DNA of 64,000 nt, from contig LUJS01000052.1 of the NCBI GenBank assembly GCA_001689495.1, positions 76,112 to 140,111 on the forward strand, read 5' to 3'. Each line of letters starts with the position of its first letter. Within the stretch, counting starts at the first letter, position 1. This document shows, in pieces, positions 52,899-62,175 of this stretch. The DNA is from Bacteroidales bacterium M8. GTDB taxonomy: Bacteria > Bacteroidota > Bacteroidia > Bacteroidales > Muribaculaceae. The notes beneath the pieces are model-generated. The model had not been told where the DNA came from. It made no database searches and was given only the letters and a program-made list of their open reading frames with translations. Made by a program: the position numbers and the translations under genes.

Positions 52899-55010
52899 AT
52901 GAATTTCAAACTCAGTTCACAATACAAGCCCACGGGCGACCAGCCGCAGGCCATAGACCAGCTGGTGCGGGGCATCGAGTCGGGCGAGCCTGCCCAGACT
53001 CTGCTCGGCGTGACAGGGTCGGGCAAGACATTCACCATGGCCAACGTGATAGAGCGTGTCAACAAGCCCACGCTGATACTGAGTCACAACAAGACGCTGG
53101 CGGCACAGCTATACAGCGAGTTCAAGAGCTTCTTTCCCGAGAACTCGGTGCAGTATTTCGTGTCATACTACGACTACTACCAGCCCGAGGCATACATACC
53201 ATCGTCAGACAAATACATAGAGAAAGACCTGATGATCAACGACGAGATAGAGCGTCTGCGACTCTCAACCGTCTCGGCGCTGCTGTCGGGTCGCAAGGAT
53301 GTCGTGGTCGTCTCGTCGGTGTCGTGCCTCTATGGCATGGGCAACCCCGAAGACTTCGACGCCAACGTCATCACCGTCAAGACAGGCAAGAAGATTGCCC
53401 GCAACGTCTTTCTGCGCCAGCTGGTCAACGCCCTCTACTCGCGCAACGAGATAGAGCTGTCGCGAGGCACGTTCCGCGTCAAGGGCGACACGGTCGACAT
53501 CCGTCTGGCCTACGAGGAGATAGTGGTGAGGGTATCGTTCTGGGGCGACGAGATAGAGTCCATAAAGACCGTACACCCCGAGGACGGAGTCTCGCTGGGC
53601 GACCACGACATATTCCAGATATACCCCGCCAACCTGTTCGTGACCTCGCCCGAGCGCATGGGCACCGCCATAGGGCAGATAGAGGTCGATCTGGGCAAGC
53701 AGTACAACGACTTCTTCCACGTGGGCAAGGAGCTCGAGGCCAAGCGACTGCTCGAGCGCGTGACATACGACGTCGAGATGCTGCGCGAGGTGGGCCATTG
53801 CTCGGGCATCGAGAACTATTCGCGATACTTTGACGGACGCAAGCCCGGCACGCGCCCGTTCTGCCTGCTCGACTACTTCCCCAAGGACTACCTGACCATC
53901 ATTGACGAGAGCCACGTCACCCTGCCGCAGTGCCGCGCCATGTATGGCGGCGACCTGTCGCGCAAGATAAACCTCGTGGACTACGGATTCCGTCTCGAGG
54001 CGGCGCTGGACAACCGTCCCCTCAAGTTCGAGGAGTTCGAGGCCATGACCAATCAGGTCATCTACGTCAGCGCAACACCCGCCGACTATGAGCTGCAGAA
54101 GAGCGAGGGCATAGTCGTCGAACAGATCATACGACCCACGGGCCTGCTCGACCCGATAATCGAAGTGCGTCCGTCGCTGAACCAGATAGACGACCTGCTT
54201 GAGGAGATAAACCTGCGCATAGAGCGTGGCGAGCGCACACTCGTCACCACGCTGACCAAGCGCATGGCCGAGGAGCTGAACGAGTATCTGCTGAAACTGC
54301 GCATCAAGACGGCATACATACACAGCGACGTCGACACGCTGGACCGCATCAAGATTCTCGACGGTCTCAGGGCCGGCGTCTATGACGTGCTGATAGGCGT
54401 GAACCTGCTGCGCGAGGGTCTCGACCTGCCCGAAGTCTCGCTGGTGGCCATACTGGACGCCGACAAGGAGGGTTTCCTGCGCAATCACCGCTCGCTGACA
54501 CAGACCGTGGGCCGCGCCGCCCGAAACCTCAACGGCACCGTGATAATGTATGCCGACAAGATAACCGACTCGATGCAGCAGACCATCGACGAGACCCTGC
54601 GCCGTCGCACGCTGCAGCTGGCATACAACGAGAAACACGGCATCACGCCCAAGGCCATCGTCAAGGCACGCAACGCGATTGTCGGGGTGGACACCGACTT
54701 CGAGATGGACGACACGCCCGTAAGGCAGGGTCGCACGGCAGGTCTGTCGTCGGCCTCGGCCAAGCCAAAGGCATCGCGCCCCGCCAAGAAGCCCGCAGTG
54801 CCCTATGGCGAGGAGTATACCCGCCCCGTAGACCTCGCCGCCGACCCCGTGATGGCATATCTCTCGGCCGAAGACCTGACAAAGCTCATAGACCGCCGCC
54901 GCGCCGACATGATGAAGGCCGCAAAGGAGATGAACTTCATCGAGGCAGCCCAGATACGCGACGAGATACTGGCAATGGAAGACAAAATAGCACAGCTCGA
55001 AAAGAAATGA
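52899..55010 (+). CDS. uvrB: Excinuclease ABC subunit B
   Basis: UvrB verifies DNA damage and recruits UvrC for incision. The protein has 703 residues. It starts MNFKLSSQYKPTGDQPQAI. Walker A is GVTGSGKT, followed by the beta-hairpin region (YYDYYQPEAYIPSSDKYIEK). Helicase motifs include DESH and the C-terminal ATPase half. A UVR motif is at the end (DLTKLIDRRRADMMKAAKEMNFIEAAQIRDEI). The start at 52899 is chosen because the only earlier in-frame start, a TTG at 52890, lies in the -7 box. It overlaps the radical SAM gene by four bases. Confidence 0.97.
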   Translation: MNFKLSSQYKPTGDQPQAIDQLVRGIESGEPAQTLLGVTGSGKTFTMANVIERVNKPTLILSHNKTLAAQLYSEFKSFFPENSVQYFVSYYDYYQPEAYIPSSDKYIEKDLMINDEIERLRLSTVSALLSGRKDVVVVSSVSCLYGMGNPEDFDANVITVKTGKKIARNVFLRQLVNALYSRNEIELSRGTFRVKGDTVDIRLAYEEIVVRVSFWGDEIESIKTVHPEDGVSLGDHDIFQIYPANLFVTSPERMGTAIGQIEVDLGKQYNDFFHVGKELEAKRLLERVTYDVEMLREVGHCSGIENYSRYFDGRKPGTRPFCLLDYFPKDYLTIIDESHVTLPQCRAMYGGDLSRKINLVDYGFRLEAALDNRPLKFEEFEAMTNQVIYVSATPADYELQKSEGIVVEQIIRPTGLLDPIIEVRPSLNQIDDLLEEINLRIERGERTLVTTLTKRMAEELNEYLLKLRIKTAYIHSDVDTLDRIKILDGLRAGVYDVLIGVNLLREGLDLPEVSLVAILDADKEGFLRNHRSLTQTVGRAARNLNGTVIMYADKITDSMQQTIDETLRRRTLQLAYNEKHGITPKAIVKARNAIVGVDTDFEMDDTPVRQGRTAGLSSASAKPKASRPAKKPAVPYGEEYTRPVDLAADPVMAYLSAEDLTKLIDRRRADMMKAAKEMNFIEAAQIRDEILAMEDKIAQLEKK

Positions 55011-56854
55011 CAGACAACAACCGGCACGCAGCCGCGACATATCCCCCGCTCACATCGTTTCTGCCCACTTCGGTCAAGGAGATGAAGCTCCTCGGGTGGG
55101 ACTCGGTCGACGTCGTCCTCTTCACGGGCGACGCATACGTCGACCACCCCTCGTTCGGTGCCACCGTGCTGGGGCGCGTGCTGCAGAAGGCGGGCTACAG
55201 GGTGGCCATAGTGCCCCAGCCCAACTGGCAGGACGACCTGAGGGACTTCCGCAAGTTCGGCGCCCCGAGGCTATTTTTCGGGGTCTCGGCAGGGGCCATG
55301 GACTCGATGGTCAACCACTATACGGCAGCGAGACGACGCCGTTCGGACGACGCATTCACCCCCGGCGGACGCCACGGAGCGAGGCCCGACTATCCCACCG
55401 TGGTCTATTCACGGATACTCCGCGACCTGTTTCCCGACACGCCGATTGTCGCGGGCGGCATCGAGGCGTCGATGCGCCGCCTTTCGCACTATGACTACTG
55501 GCAAGACCGCCTGCGCCCCTCGCTGCTGATGGACTGCGCGGCGTCGATGATCTCTTACGGCATGGGCGAGAAGACGCTGCTCGAGATAGCCTCGCGCCTC
55601 GACGCGGGCGAGAGGATGGACGACATGGACGACATGGCGCAGACCGTGTGGCGCTCAGTCGCGCCGCCTCCGACAGACGACCCGGAACACATAATACTGC
55701 ACCCCTACGAGGAGTGCCTCAAGTCCAAGCGCAAGCAGGCCGAGAACTTCAGGCACATCGAGCAGCAGAGCAACGCCATGCACGGCAAGACGCTGTGGCA
55801 GCGACACGGCGACACGTGGATTCGCGTCAACCCCATGCACCCGCCGATGACCGAGGGCGAGATCGACGCATCGTTCGACCTCCCCTACACCCGCCTGCCG
55901 CATCCACGATACAAGGGCAAGCGCATACCCGCATACGAGATGATACGCCACTCGGTCAACATTCACCGCGGATGCTTCGGGGGATGCTCGTTCTGCACCA
56001 TCTCGGCCCATCAGGGCAAGTTCATAGCATCGCGCAGCCCCAAGTCAGTGCTGCGCGAGGTCGAGGCCGTGACACGAATGCCAGACTTCAAGGGCTATCT
56101 CAGCGACGTCGGTGGCCCCAGCGCCAACATGTATCGCATGGGTGGCAAGGACAAGAGCAAGTGCGAGCGCTGCCTGCGTCCGTCGTGCCTGCATCCCGCC
56201 GTGTGCCCCAACCTCGACACCGACCACCGTCCGCTGCTCGACCTGTATCACGCCGTAGACAAGGTACCCGGGGTCAAGAAGTCGTTCATCGGCTCGGGCG
56301 TACGCTATGACCTGTCCATGCACCGCACGGGCGACGACAAGGTGGACTCGGCCAACCGCCGCTATAACGAGGAGCTGATCGTCAGGCATGTGTCGGGACG
56401 CCTCAAGGTGGCCCCCGAACACACGTCAGACACGGTGCTCGACCTGATGCGCAAGCCCTCGTTCCAGCTCTACCACGAGTTCAGCCGGTTCTTCGACCGC
56501 ATCAACTCGCAGCACGACCTGCGCCAGCAGCTCATACCCTACTTCATATCCTCGCACCCCGGGTGCCGCGAGGTCGACATGGCCGAGCTTGCCGCCGAGA
56601 CAAAGGAGATGGGGCTGCACCTCGAGCAGGTACAGGATTTCACCCCCACCCCCATGACCCTCTCGACCGAGATATATTATACAGGCATCCATCCCTATAC
56701 GCTCAAGCCGGTGTTCACCGCCACGGACCCGCGACAGAAACTGGCCCAGCGCAAATACTTCTTCTGGTATGACCGCGCCTACCGTCCCGACATCACCGCG
56801 TCGCTCAGACGCATGGGGCGCTCCGACCTGATACGCAAGCTCTTCGGGCGCTGA
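55007..56854 (+). CDS. YgiQ-family radical SAM protein
   Basis: A 615-residue radical SAM enzyme of the YgiQ (UPF0313) family. A cobalamin-binding-like N-terminal region covers about 1-250. The radical SAM cluster is C323, C327 and C330 (HRGCFGGCSFCT). A second cysteine-rich segment is CERCLRPSCLHPAVCPNL. The reaction of YgiQ is unknown. The start overlaps uvrB by four bases, so it is translated with uvrB. A repeat element begins 14 bases past the stop. Confidence 0.93.
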   Translation: MTDNNRHAAATYPPLTSFLPTSVKEMKLLGWDSVDVVLFTGDAYVDHPSFGATVLGRVLQKAGYRVAIVPQPNWQDDLRDFRKFGAPRLFFGVSAGAMDSMVNHYTAARRRRSDDAFTPGGRHGARPDYPTVVYSRILRDLFPDTPIVAGGIEASMRRLSHYDYWQDRLRPSLLMDCAASMISYGMGEKTLLEIASRLDAGERMDDMDDMAQTVWRSVAPPPTDDPEHIILHPYEECLKSKRKQAENFRHIEQQSNAMHGKTLWQRHGDTWIRVNPMHPPMTEGEIDASFDLPYTRLPHPRYKGKRIPAYEMIRHSVNIHRGCFGGCSFCTISAHQGKFIASRSPKSVLREVEAVTRMPDFKGYLSDVGGPSANMYRMGGKDKSKCERCLRPSCLHPAVCPNLDTDHRPLLDLYHAVDKVPGVKKSFIGSGVRYDLSMHRTGDDKVDSANRRYNEELIVRHVSGRLKVAPEHTSDTVLDLMRKPSFQLYHEFSRFFDRINSQHDLRQQLIPYFISSHPGCREVDMAELAAETKEMGLHLEQVQDFTPTPMTLSTEIYYTGIHPYTLKPVFTATDPRQKLAQRKYFFWYDRAYRPDITASLRRMGRSDLIRKLFGR

Positions 56855-56867
56855 CCCGCGGGTGGGA

Positions 56868-56945
56868 TTGTCGCATTCGCACACCCCGACGCGACGACTG
56901 CGAATCCGTCGCACCCAATCGCATCCCACTATGCGACTGCGACAA
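56868..56945. repeat. GTCGCA inverted-repeat element, copy A (78 bases)
   Basis: A 78-base element bounded by an imperfect inverted repeat: TTGTCGCATTCGCA at the left and TGCGACTGCGACAA at the right (13 of 14 pair). It contains a nested GCGACG/CGTCGC hairpin and seven TCGCA or TGCGA boxes in all. It is about 94% identical (73 of 78 by eye) to copy B, in the same orientation. It lies between the convergent ygiQ-like and ATPase genes. Confidence 0.9.
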
Positions 56946-56953
56946 AAGCCCCG

Positions 56954-58093
56954 TCAATCCTTGAGCCAGCGATAGACCGTGGCACGGTTCACCCCGAGCG
57001 CCGAGGCAATATCCTCGACAGACTTGCCCGCCTCCTTCATCTGACGGGCCGAATCGGCCACCTCGGACTGCCTCCCGTTGCGCGGCTGCCTCTCGGCCAG
57101 ATGGTCGGCCTCGCGACCCTGCCCCACGGCCTTGAATCCGATAAAGTCGTCGGCCACGCGCACTATGCGGCACTCCATCACGTTGTCGGCGCCATAGACG
57201 GTCTCGGTGTTGCGCTGCTTGATCTGCTTGATATAGCGGACATCGCTCCCCTTGACGCTCTTGCCTATCGCAAAGGCCGAGTCCGTGAAGTTGACGAGCG
57301 ACTTGGAGCCCTGTATGTCATTACCCGTCAGCGGATTCGAGGGACACCGCTTTGGTGTATGGGCCAGCACGAGGATACTCAGGTCATACTTCTTTTTCAG
57401 GGCCACCAGCTTCTTCATCAGCGGTTGGGCGTCTGCTGCGGTCTCCGTGCCCGAGGCAAGAAAGGTGATGTTGTCCACGATGAGCACATGGGCGCCAATC
57501 TCCTCTACGCGCGACTCGATGTCGGCCAGCACGCAGTCGGCAAAGTTTCTCGACGCGAGGTCGTCGGTCTCGTCACACAACCCCATGTAATTCAGTTCCA
57601 GACGGTTGAACAGTGCCGAAAAGCCATAATACCTGCGCTCGTCGGCATCACCGTCAGACGAATACCTGCGGGCAAACTGCGACATGCTCATTTCGAAATC
57701 GGCATAAACCACCGGTTGCGCCTCGGTCTGCGGCTGCAGTCGGTCGAGAGCACCGTGCGGGTCATGGCCCTTGGAGATGGTGTCGGCTATCTGCACGGCC
57801 AGCAGGGACTTGCCCACATTGGTGTCGGCAAATAGTATGCATATCTCACCCTCATACCACAGCGGGCCGAACAACTGTTTCTGGTCGTAGGAGAGTCGGG
57901 CAAGCTCGGCCCAATTCTCGCCCGTGGTGACGGTGGTGATGCGTCGCTTGGTCGATTTGGGTATCCGTGTGGCAATCTCGGGCACCGAGGGCGGCAGCAC
58001 GGGGCCGTTGGCGAGAAAATCGTCTGCGATTTTTGATAGGGTCTCCCTCTCACCGTCTTCGAGGCGACGGAGAGTGTCATTGTCATTATACAT
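56954..58093 (-). CDS. RecA-fold AAA ATPase (RepA-like) with C-terminal helix-turn-helix
   Basis: A 379-residue ATPase. The RecA-like core has Walker A ADTNVGKS (89-96, with Ala instead of the first Gly) and Walker B VLIVDNITFL near 210. The hexameric-helicase RepA/AAA_25 family is the best match. The C-terminal tail carries a resolvase-type helix-turn-helix (VEDIASALGVNRATVYRWLKD). Such proteins are usual in plasmids, phages and integrative elements, but here it stands alone among core repair genes. It is bracketed by two near-identical 78-base repeats: one ends eight bases after its stop, the other starts 98 bases before its start codon. Confidence 0.85.
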   Translation of the reverse strand: MYNDNDTLRRLEDGERETLSKIADDFLANGPVLPPSVPEIATRIPKSTKRRITTVTTGENWAELARLSYDQKQLFGPLWYEGEICILFADTNVGKSLLAVQIADTISKGHDPHGALDRLQPQTEAQPVVYADFEMSMSQFARRYSSDGDADERRYYGFSALFNRLELNYMGLCDETDDLASRNFADCVLADIESRVEEIGAHVLIVDNITFLASGTETAADAQPLMKKLVALKKKYDLSILVLAHTPKRCPSNPLTGNDIQGSKSLVNFTDSAFAIGKSVKGSDVRYIKQIKQRNTETVYGADNVMECRIVRVADDFIGFKAVGQGREADHLAERQPRNGRQSEVADSARQMKEAGKSVEDIASALGVNRATVYRWLKD

Positions 58094-58128
58094 AGTTCAA
58101 GGCAAGGGGTTTTACAGTCCTCACACTG

Positions 58129-58136
58129 CAAAATTA
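58129..58136 (-). promoter_or_regulatory. -7 box upstream of the ATPase gene
   Basis: TAATTTTG on the minus strand, 35 bases before the ATPase start codon. It lies between the gene and repeat copy B, so the unit carries its own promoter. The -33 element is not clear. Confidence 0.45.
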
Positions 58137-58191
58137 CTACCTCAAACCACCCTAAAAGGTGCGATAATGCCGATTACACCGCAAAATATAT

Positions 58192-58269
58192 TTGTCGCAT
58201 TCGCACACCCCGACGCGACGACTGCGAATCCGTCGCATCCAATCGCATCCCCTAATGCGACTGCGACAG
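58192..58269. repeat. GTCGCA inverted-repeat element, copy B (78 bases)
   Basis: The second 78-base copy, direct orientation to copy A, differing at five positions (one C/T, a three-base ACT/CTA block and the last base). Its right arm overlaps the uvrA 3' end: the stop codon of uvrA (58252-58254) and the codons for the C-terminal residues LSQSH fall inside it. Confidence 0.9.
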
Positions 58270-61110
58270 GTGTTCGCGGACGTAGGGGGCCGTGGGCGAG
58301 TCGCCTGCGGCTATCTCGGCGGGTGTGCCCGTGGCAATGATGCGTCCGCCGTCGCGTCCGCCGCCGGGGCCCATGTCGATGATGAGGTCCGAGGCGCAGA
58401 CCACGTCGAGGTTGTGCTCGATGACCAGAACGGTGTTGCCCTTGTCGACAAGTCGGTTCAGCACGCCGAGCAGCACGCGGATGTCGTCGAAGTGCAGGCC
58501 CGTGGTGGGCTCGTCGAGTATGAACAGCGTGTTGCCCGTGTCGCGTCGCGCCAGTTCGGTGGCCAGCTTGACGCGCTGGTTCTCGCCACCCGAGAGGGTC
58601 GACGAGGGCTGTCCGAGCTTGATGTAGCCGAGGCCGATGTCTTGCAGCACTTTTATCTTGCCGAGTATGGCGGGGACGCCCGCAAAGAATTCGACCGCCT
58701 GATTGATGGTCATGTCGAGGACGTCCGATATGGACTTGCCCTTGAATCTGACCTCGAGCGTCTCGCGGTTATAGCGCTTGCCGCCACAGGTCTCGCAAGG
58801 CACGAGCACGTCGGGCAGGAAGTTCATCTCGATGGTCTTGTATCCGTTGCCCTTGCATGTCTCGCAGCGTCCGCCGGCGACGTTGAACGAGAATCTGCCG
58901 GGCTTGTAGCCGCGTATCTTGGCCTCGGGGAGCGATGCGAACAGGTCGCGTATGGCCGTGAAGACGCCGGTATACGTGGCGGGATTGGAGCGCGGCGAGC
59001 GCCCGAGGGGCGACTGGTCTACGGTGACCACCTTGTCGATGTTGTCGATGCCCTCGATCGAACCGTATGGCAGGGGCTGTGCCAGCGAGCGATAGAAGTG
59101 CTTGCTCAGCACGGGCTGGAGGGTGGAGTTGACCAGCGACGACTTGCCGCTGCCCGAGACTCCGGCCACGCAGACCAGCTTGCCCAGAGGTATGTCGAGG
59201 GTGACGTTGCGCAGGTTGTGACCCGTGGCGCCGCGCAATATCAGGTGCTTGCCGTTGCCGGGGCGGGGATTCTCGGCCACGGGTATGGCGAGGCGTCCGT
59301 CAAGATAGCGGGCCGTGAGTGTGTCGGTCTTCATCATCTCGGCGGGCGTGCCCGAGAAGACCACCTCACCCCCCTTGCGACCTGCGCCGGGACCGATGTC
59401 GACGATGTGGTCGGCCTGCAGCATGATGTCCTTGTCGTGCTCGACGACCAGTATGGAGTTCGAGGCGTCGCGGAGCTGTTTCAACGAGTTTATCAGGCGT
59501 ATGTTGTCGCGCTGATGCAGGCCGATGGATGGCTCGTCGAGTATGTAGAGCACATTGACCAGACGGCTGCCGAGCTGCGTGGCCAGTCGGATGCGCTGGC
59601 TCTCGCCGCCCGACAGCGTGGCCGACGCGCGACCCAGCTGCAGGTATTCGAGGCCGACGTCTACAAGAAACCTCAGGCGGCTGCGTATCTCCTTGAGTAT
59701 CTCGGAGGCTATGATGCGGCGCGTGGGGTCGAGGTGCTGCTCGACGGTCTGCGACCACTCGTAGAGGTCGGATATGTCCATGCGGCACAGGTCGGCTATG
59801 TTCTTGCCGTCGATATAGAAGTGCAGAGCCTCGCGGTTCAGTCGGTCGCCGTGGCACTCGGGGCAGACTCCGCGGCTGAAGAATCCCTCGCTCCACTTGC
59901 GCGCAGATGCCGATGCCTCCTCGGCCTGCTGCATCTCGATGTACTTGACGATGCCCTCGTATGTCTGAAACCAGTTCATCGTCGCGCCCGTGCCGTTGTC
60001 TATCTCGAGATGTTCGGGCGTGCCGTCGAGGATGTCGCTCAGGGCCTCCTCCGAGAGTTCGCCAACGGGAGTCTTGAGGGTATGGCCATACTTCTTGCAT
60101 ATCGCCTCGAGCTGCCAGAATATCATCGAGTTGCGATACTTGCCCAGCGGGGCTATGCCGCCCTGATATATCGAGAGCTTGGGGTCGGGTATCACCTTGT
60201 CGCGGTCTATGATGTTGACATAGCCCAGTCCCTTGCAGCAGGGGCAGGCGCCGAGTGGCGAGTTGAACGAGAAGTTGTGCGGCGCGGGCTCGCGATATGA
60301 CAGTCCGCTCTCGGCATCCATCAGCGTCTGCGAGAAGTATGACGTCGAGTCGGTGTCCACGTCATAGACCATCATCTGTTTCTCGCCCTGACGCAGCGCA
60401 TCGGTCACGGTCGACTCCAGCCTTGACAGGTCTTTGGGCGAGACCTTGAGGCGGTCTACCACAAGCTCGATGTCGTGGTTGCGATAGCGGTCTACCTTCA
60501 TGCCCACGGTGAGCTCGCGTATCTCGCCGTCGACGCGAACGGTGAGGAATCCCTTCTTGCGCATCTGCTCGAACAGCTCCTTGTAGTGGCCCTTGCGGTT
60601 GCGCACCACGGGGGCGAGGATGTACACCTTGTGCCCCTCGAAACGCTCGAGTATCAGCTGCACGATCTGGTCGCGGGTGTACTTGACCATCGGCCTACCG
60701 GTGATGTAGCTGACGGCCATGCCCGCGCGGGCATAGAGCAGTCGCAGGAAGTCGTAGACCTCGGTGGTGGTGCCTATGGTTGAGCGCGGATTGCGGTTGA
60801 CGGTCTTCTGCTCGATGGCGATGACGGGCGAGAGGCCCGTGATCTTGTCGACGTCGGGTCGCTCGAGGTTGCCGAGCATGTTGCGGGCATAGGCCGAGAA
60901 TGTCTCGATATAGCGCCGCTGCCCCTCGGCATATATGGTGTCGAACGCCAGCGACGACTTGCCGCTGCCGCTGAGCCCCGTCACGACCGTCAGCGCGTTG
61001 TGGGGTATCTCGACGTCTATGTTCTTGAGGTTGTGCACCCTCGCGCCAAGCACCTGAAGCGAGGGGGCGTTATGTCTGTTGTCCTTTGCTATATTCTTCT
61101 GCGAACTCAT
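58252..61110 (-). CDS. uvrA: Excinuclease ABC subunit A
   Basis: UvrA is the damage-sensing ATPase of nucleotide excision repair, 952 residues. The first Walker A is GLSGSGKS (45-52), the second is GVSGSGKSS in the C-terminal half, and both ABC signatures are present (LSGGESQRIRLATQL, LSGGENQRVKLATEL). Zinc modules are CPCCKG and CETCKGNGYK...CETC. The start at 61110 (MSSQKN) gives normal length. The frame stays open to 61476, but that overlaps the transglycosylase gene. The last five residues come from repeat copy B. Confidence 0.97.
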   Translation of the reverse strand: MSSQKNIAKDNRHNAPSLQVLGARVHNLKNIDVEIPHNALTVVTGLSGSGKSSLAFDTIYAEGQRRYIETFSAYARNMLGNLERPDVDKITGLSPVIAIEQKTVNRNPRSTIGTTTEVYDFLRLLYARAGMAVSYITGRPMVKYTRDQIVQLILERFEGHKVYILAPVVRNRKGHYKELFEQMRKKGFLTVRVDGEIRELTVGMKVDRYRNHDIELVVDRLKVSPKDLSRLESTVTDALRQGEKQMMVYDVDTDSTSYFSQTLMDAESGLSYREPAPHNFSFNSPLGACPCCKGLGYVNIIDRDKVIPDPKLSIYQGGIAPLGKYRNSMIFWQLEAICKKYGHTLKTPVGELSEEALSDILDGTPEHLEIDNGTGATMNWFQTYEGIVKYIEMQQAEEASASARKWSEGFFSRGVCPECHGDRLNREALHFYIDGKNIADLCRMDISDLYEWSQTVEQHLDPTRRIIASEILKEIRSRLRFLVDVGLEYLQLGRASATLSGGESQRIRLATQLGSRLVNVLYILDEPSIGLHQRDNIRLINSLKQLRDASNSILVVEHDKDIMLQADHIVDIGPGAGRKGGEVVFSGTPAEMMKTDTLTARYLDGRLAIPVAENPRPGNGKHLILRGATGHNLRNVTLDIPLGKLVCVAGVSGSGKSSLVNSTLQPVLSKHFYRSLAQPLPYGSIEGIDNIDKVVTVDQSPLGRSPRSNPATYTGVFTAIRDLFASLPEAKIRGYKPGRFSFNVAGGRCETCKGNGYKTIEMNFLPDVLVPCETCGGKRYNRETLEVRFKGKSISDVLDMTINQAVEFFAGVPAILGKIKVLQDIGLGYIKLGQPSSTLSGGENQRVKLATELARRDTGNTLFILDEPTTGLHFDDIRVLLGVLNRLVDKGNTVLVIEHNLDVVCASDLIIDMGPGGGRDGGRIIATGTPAEIAAGDSPTAPYVREHLSQSH

Positions 61111-61127
61111 TCTGATGTGTAAGTGAT

Positions 61128-62111
61128 TCAGCGGTCTGCCACCCATGCGGGGTTGTAGACGGATATTTTCTGCTTGGAGCGCGACATCGAGTCGCGGGTG
61201 GGTATCTTGACCCTGTATGTCTTGCCGGTCTTGTTGGGCAGTGTCTTGGAGCGTATCCACGGATTGTGTTCCCTGAGCGTGCGATAGTCCGTGCCGTGGT
61301 CTGCCGCCCACTTGGGCCAGTCGGCCACGGGACCGCTCACGGTCACCGTCTCGTACTCGAGCGGCTGATACAGATTGTCGGCGGTGAGGACGTAGCCGTA
61401 TTCTTCCGGATTCTCCATGATCAGCTTCATCGAGAGCAGGCGGAAGATGTATCGCATCGTCTCCTCGGCCAGCCATAGGTCATAGGCCGACGTGGCCTGC
61501 TGGGCGGCCAGCTCGTTGGTGATGCGCCCCATGCCTCCGTTATAGCTTGCGGCGACAGACTCCCAATTGCCATATCGGGCGTATGCGTTGCGCAGATAGC
61601 GGCAAGCGGCCTCGGTGGCCTTCTCGACGTCATAGCGCTCGTCGACGTCGGCATTGACCTCAAGGCCATATTCCTTGCCCGTCGAGGGCATGAACTGCCA
61701 CAGGCCCGCAGCCTTGGCGGGCGACACGGCGCGTGGATTCATCGTCGACTCGATGGCGGCCAGATAGGCCATGTCGACGGGAATGTTGTTCTTCTTCAAT
61801 ATCGGCACGATGACCGGGAAGTAGCGGTTGGCCCTCTTGATGGCCAGCAGCGTATTGGTGTGGGTATAGCTCATGGCCGTCAGCTCGCGGTCGAGGCGCT
61901 CGGCCATGTCGGTGTTGTCGAGGTCTATCTTCTGACCTGCAAACGTCACCGAGCGGGGCACCGACGGCGAGATCACGGCCGACGGCGAGTGCTGACGCAC
62001 CTGCGGGTCGTTGCCGCTGTTGCTTGCCGATGCCTGTTCTGAGGGTGCCACGAGGGCCAGTATGCCGAGGGCTGCCACGGAGCCCAGAAATGTCTTGCGT
62101 TTGAGAGTCAC
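61128..62111 (-). CDS. MltD-like lytic transglycosylase
   Basis: A 327-residue exported enzyme that cleaves peptidoglycan glycan strands. A signal peptide covers about 1-29. The SLT domain (about 100-240) has the catalytic E121 in AAIESTMNPRAVS, GLWQFMPSTGKEYGL, and VAASYNGGMGRI. The C-terminal part (about 260-327) looks like a diverged LysM or beta module rather than clear LysM repeats. It lies 17 bases upstream of uvrA and is probably co-transcribed with it. Confidence 0.9.
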   Translation of the reverse strand: MTLKRKTFLGSVAALGILALVAPSEQASASNSGNDPQVRQHSPSAVISPSVPRSVTFAGQKIDLDNTDMAERLDRELTAMSYTHTNTLLAIKRANRYFPVIVPILKKNNIPVDMAYLAAIESTMNPRAVSPAKAAGLWQFMPSTGKEYGLEVNADVDERYDVEKATEAACRYLRNAYARYGNWESVAASYNGGMGRITNELAAQQATSAYDLWLAEETMRYIFRLLSMKLIMENPEEYGYVLTADNLYQPLEYETVTVSGPVADWPKWAADHGTDYRTLREHNPWIRSKTLPNKTGKTYRVKIPTRDSMSRSKQKISVYNPAWVADR

Positions 62112-62175
62112 GGTCGTAAATGTATTTGTAAGTTTGAAATCAATGAATGAACAGTGAGGACTATTCTATTAATAC

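Noticed and set aside
53265..55040. A 591-residue open frame opposite uvrB
   Set aside because: It is antisense to a clear UvrB, of low-complexity composition and without a motif. An effect of base composition.
58192..60300. A 702-residue open frame on the plus strand opposite uvrA
   Set aside because: Fully antisense to UvrA, which has all its motifs. No domain recognisable.
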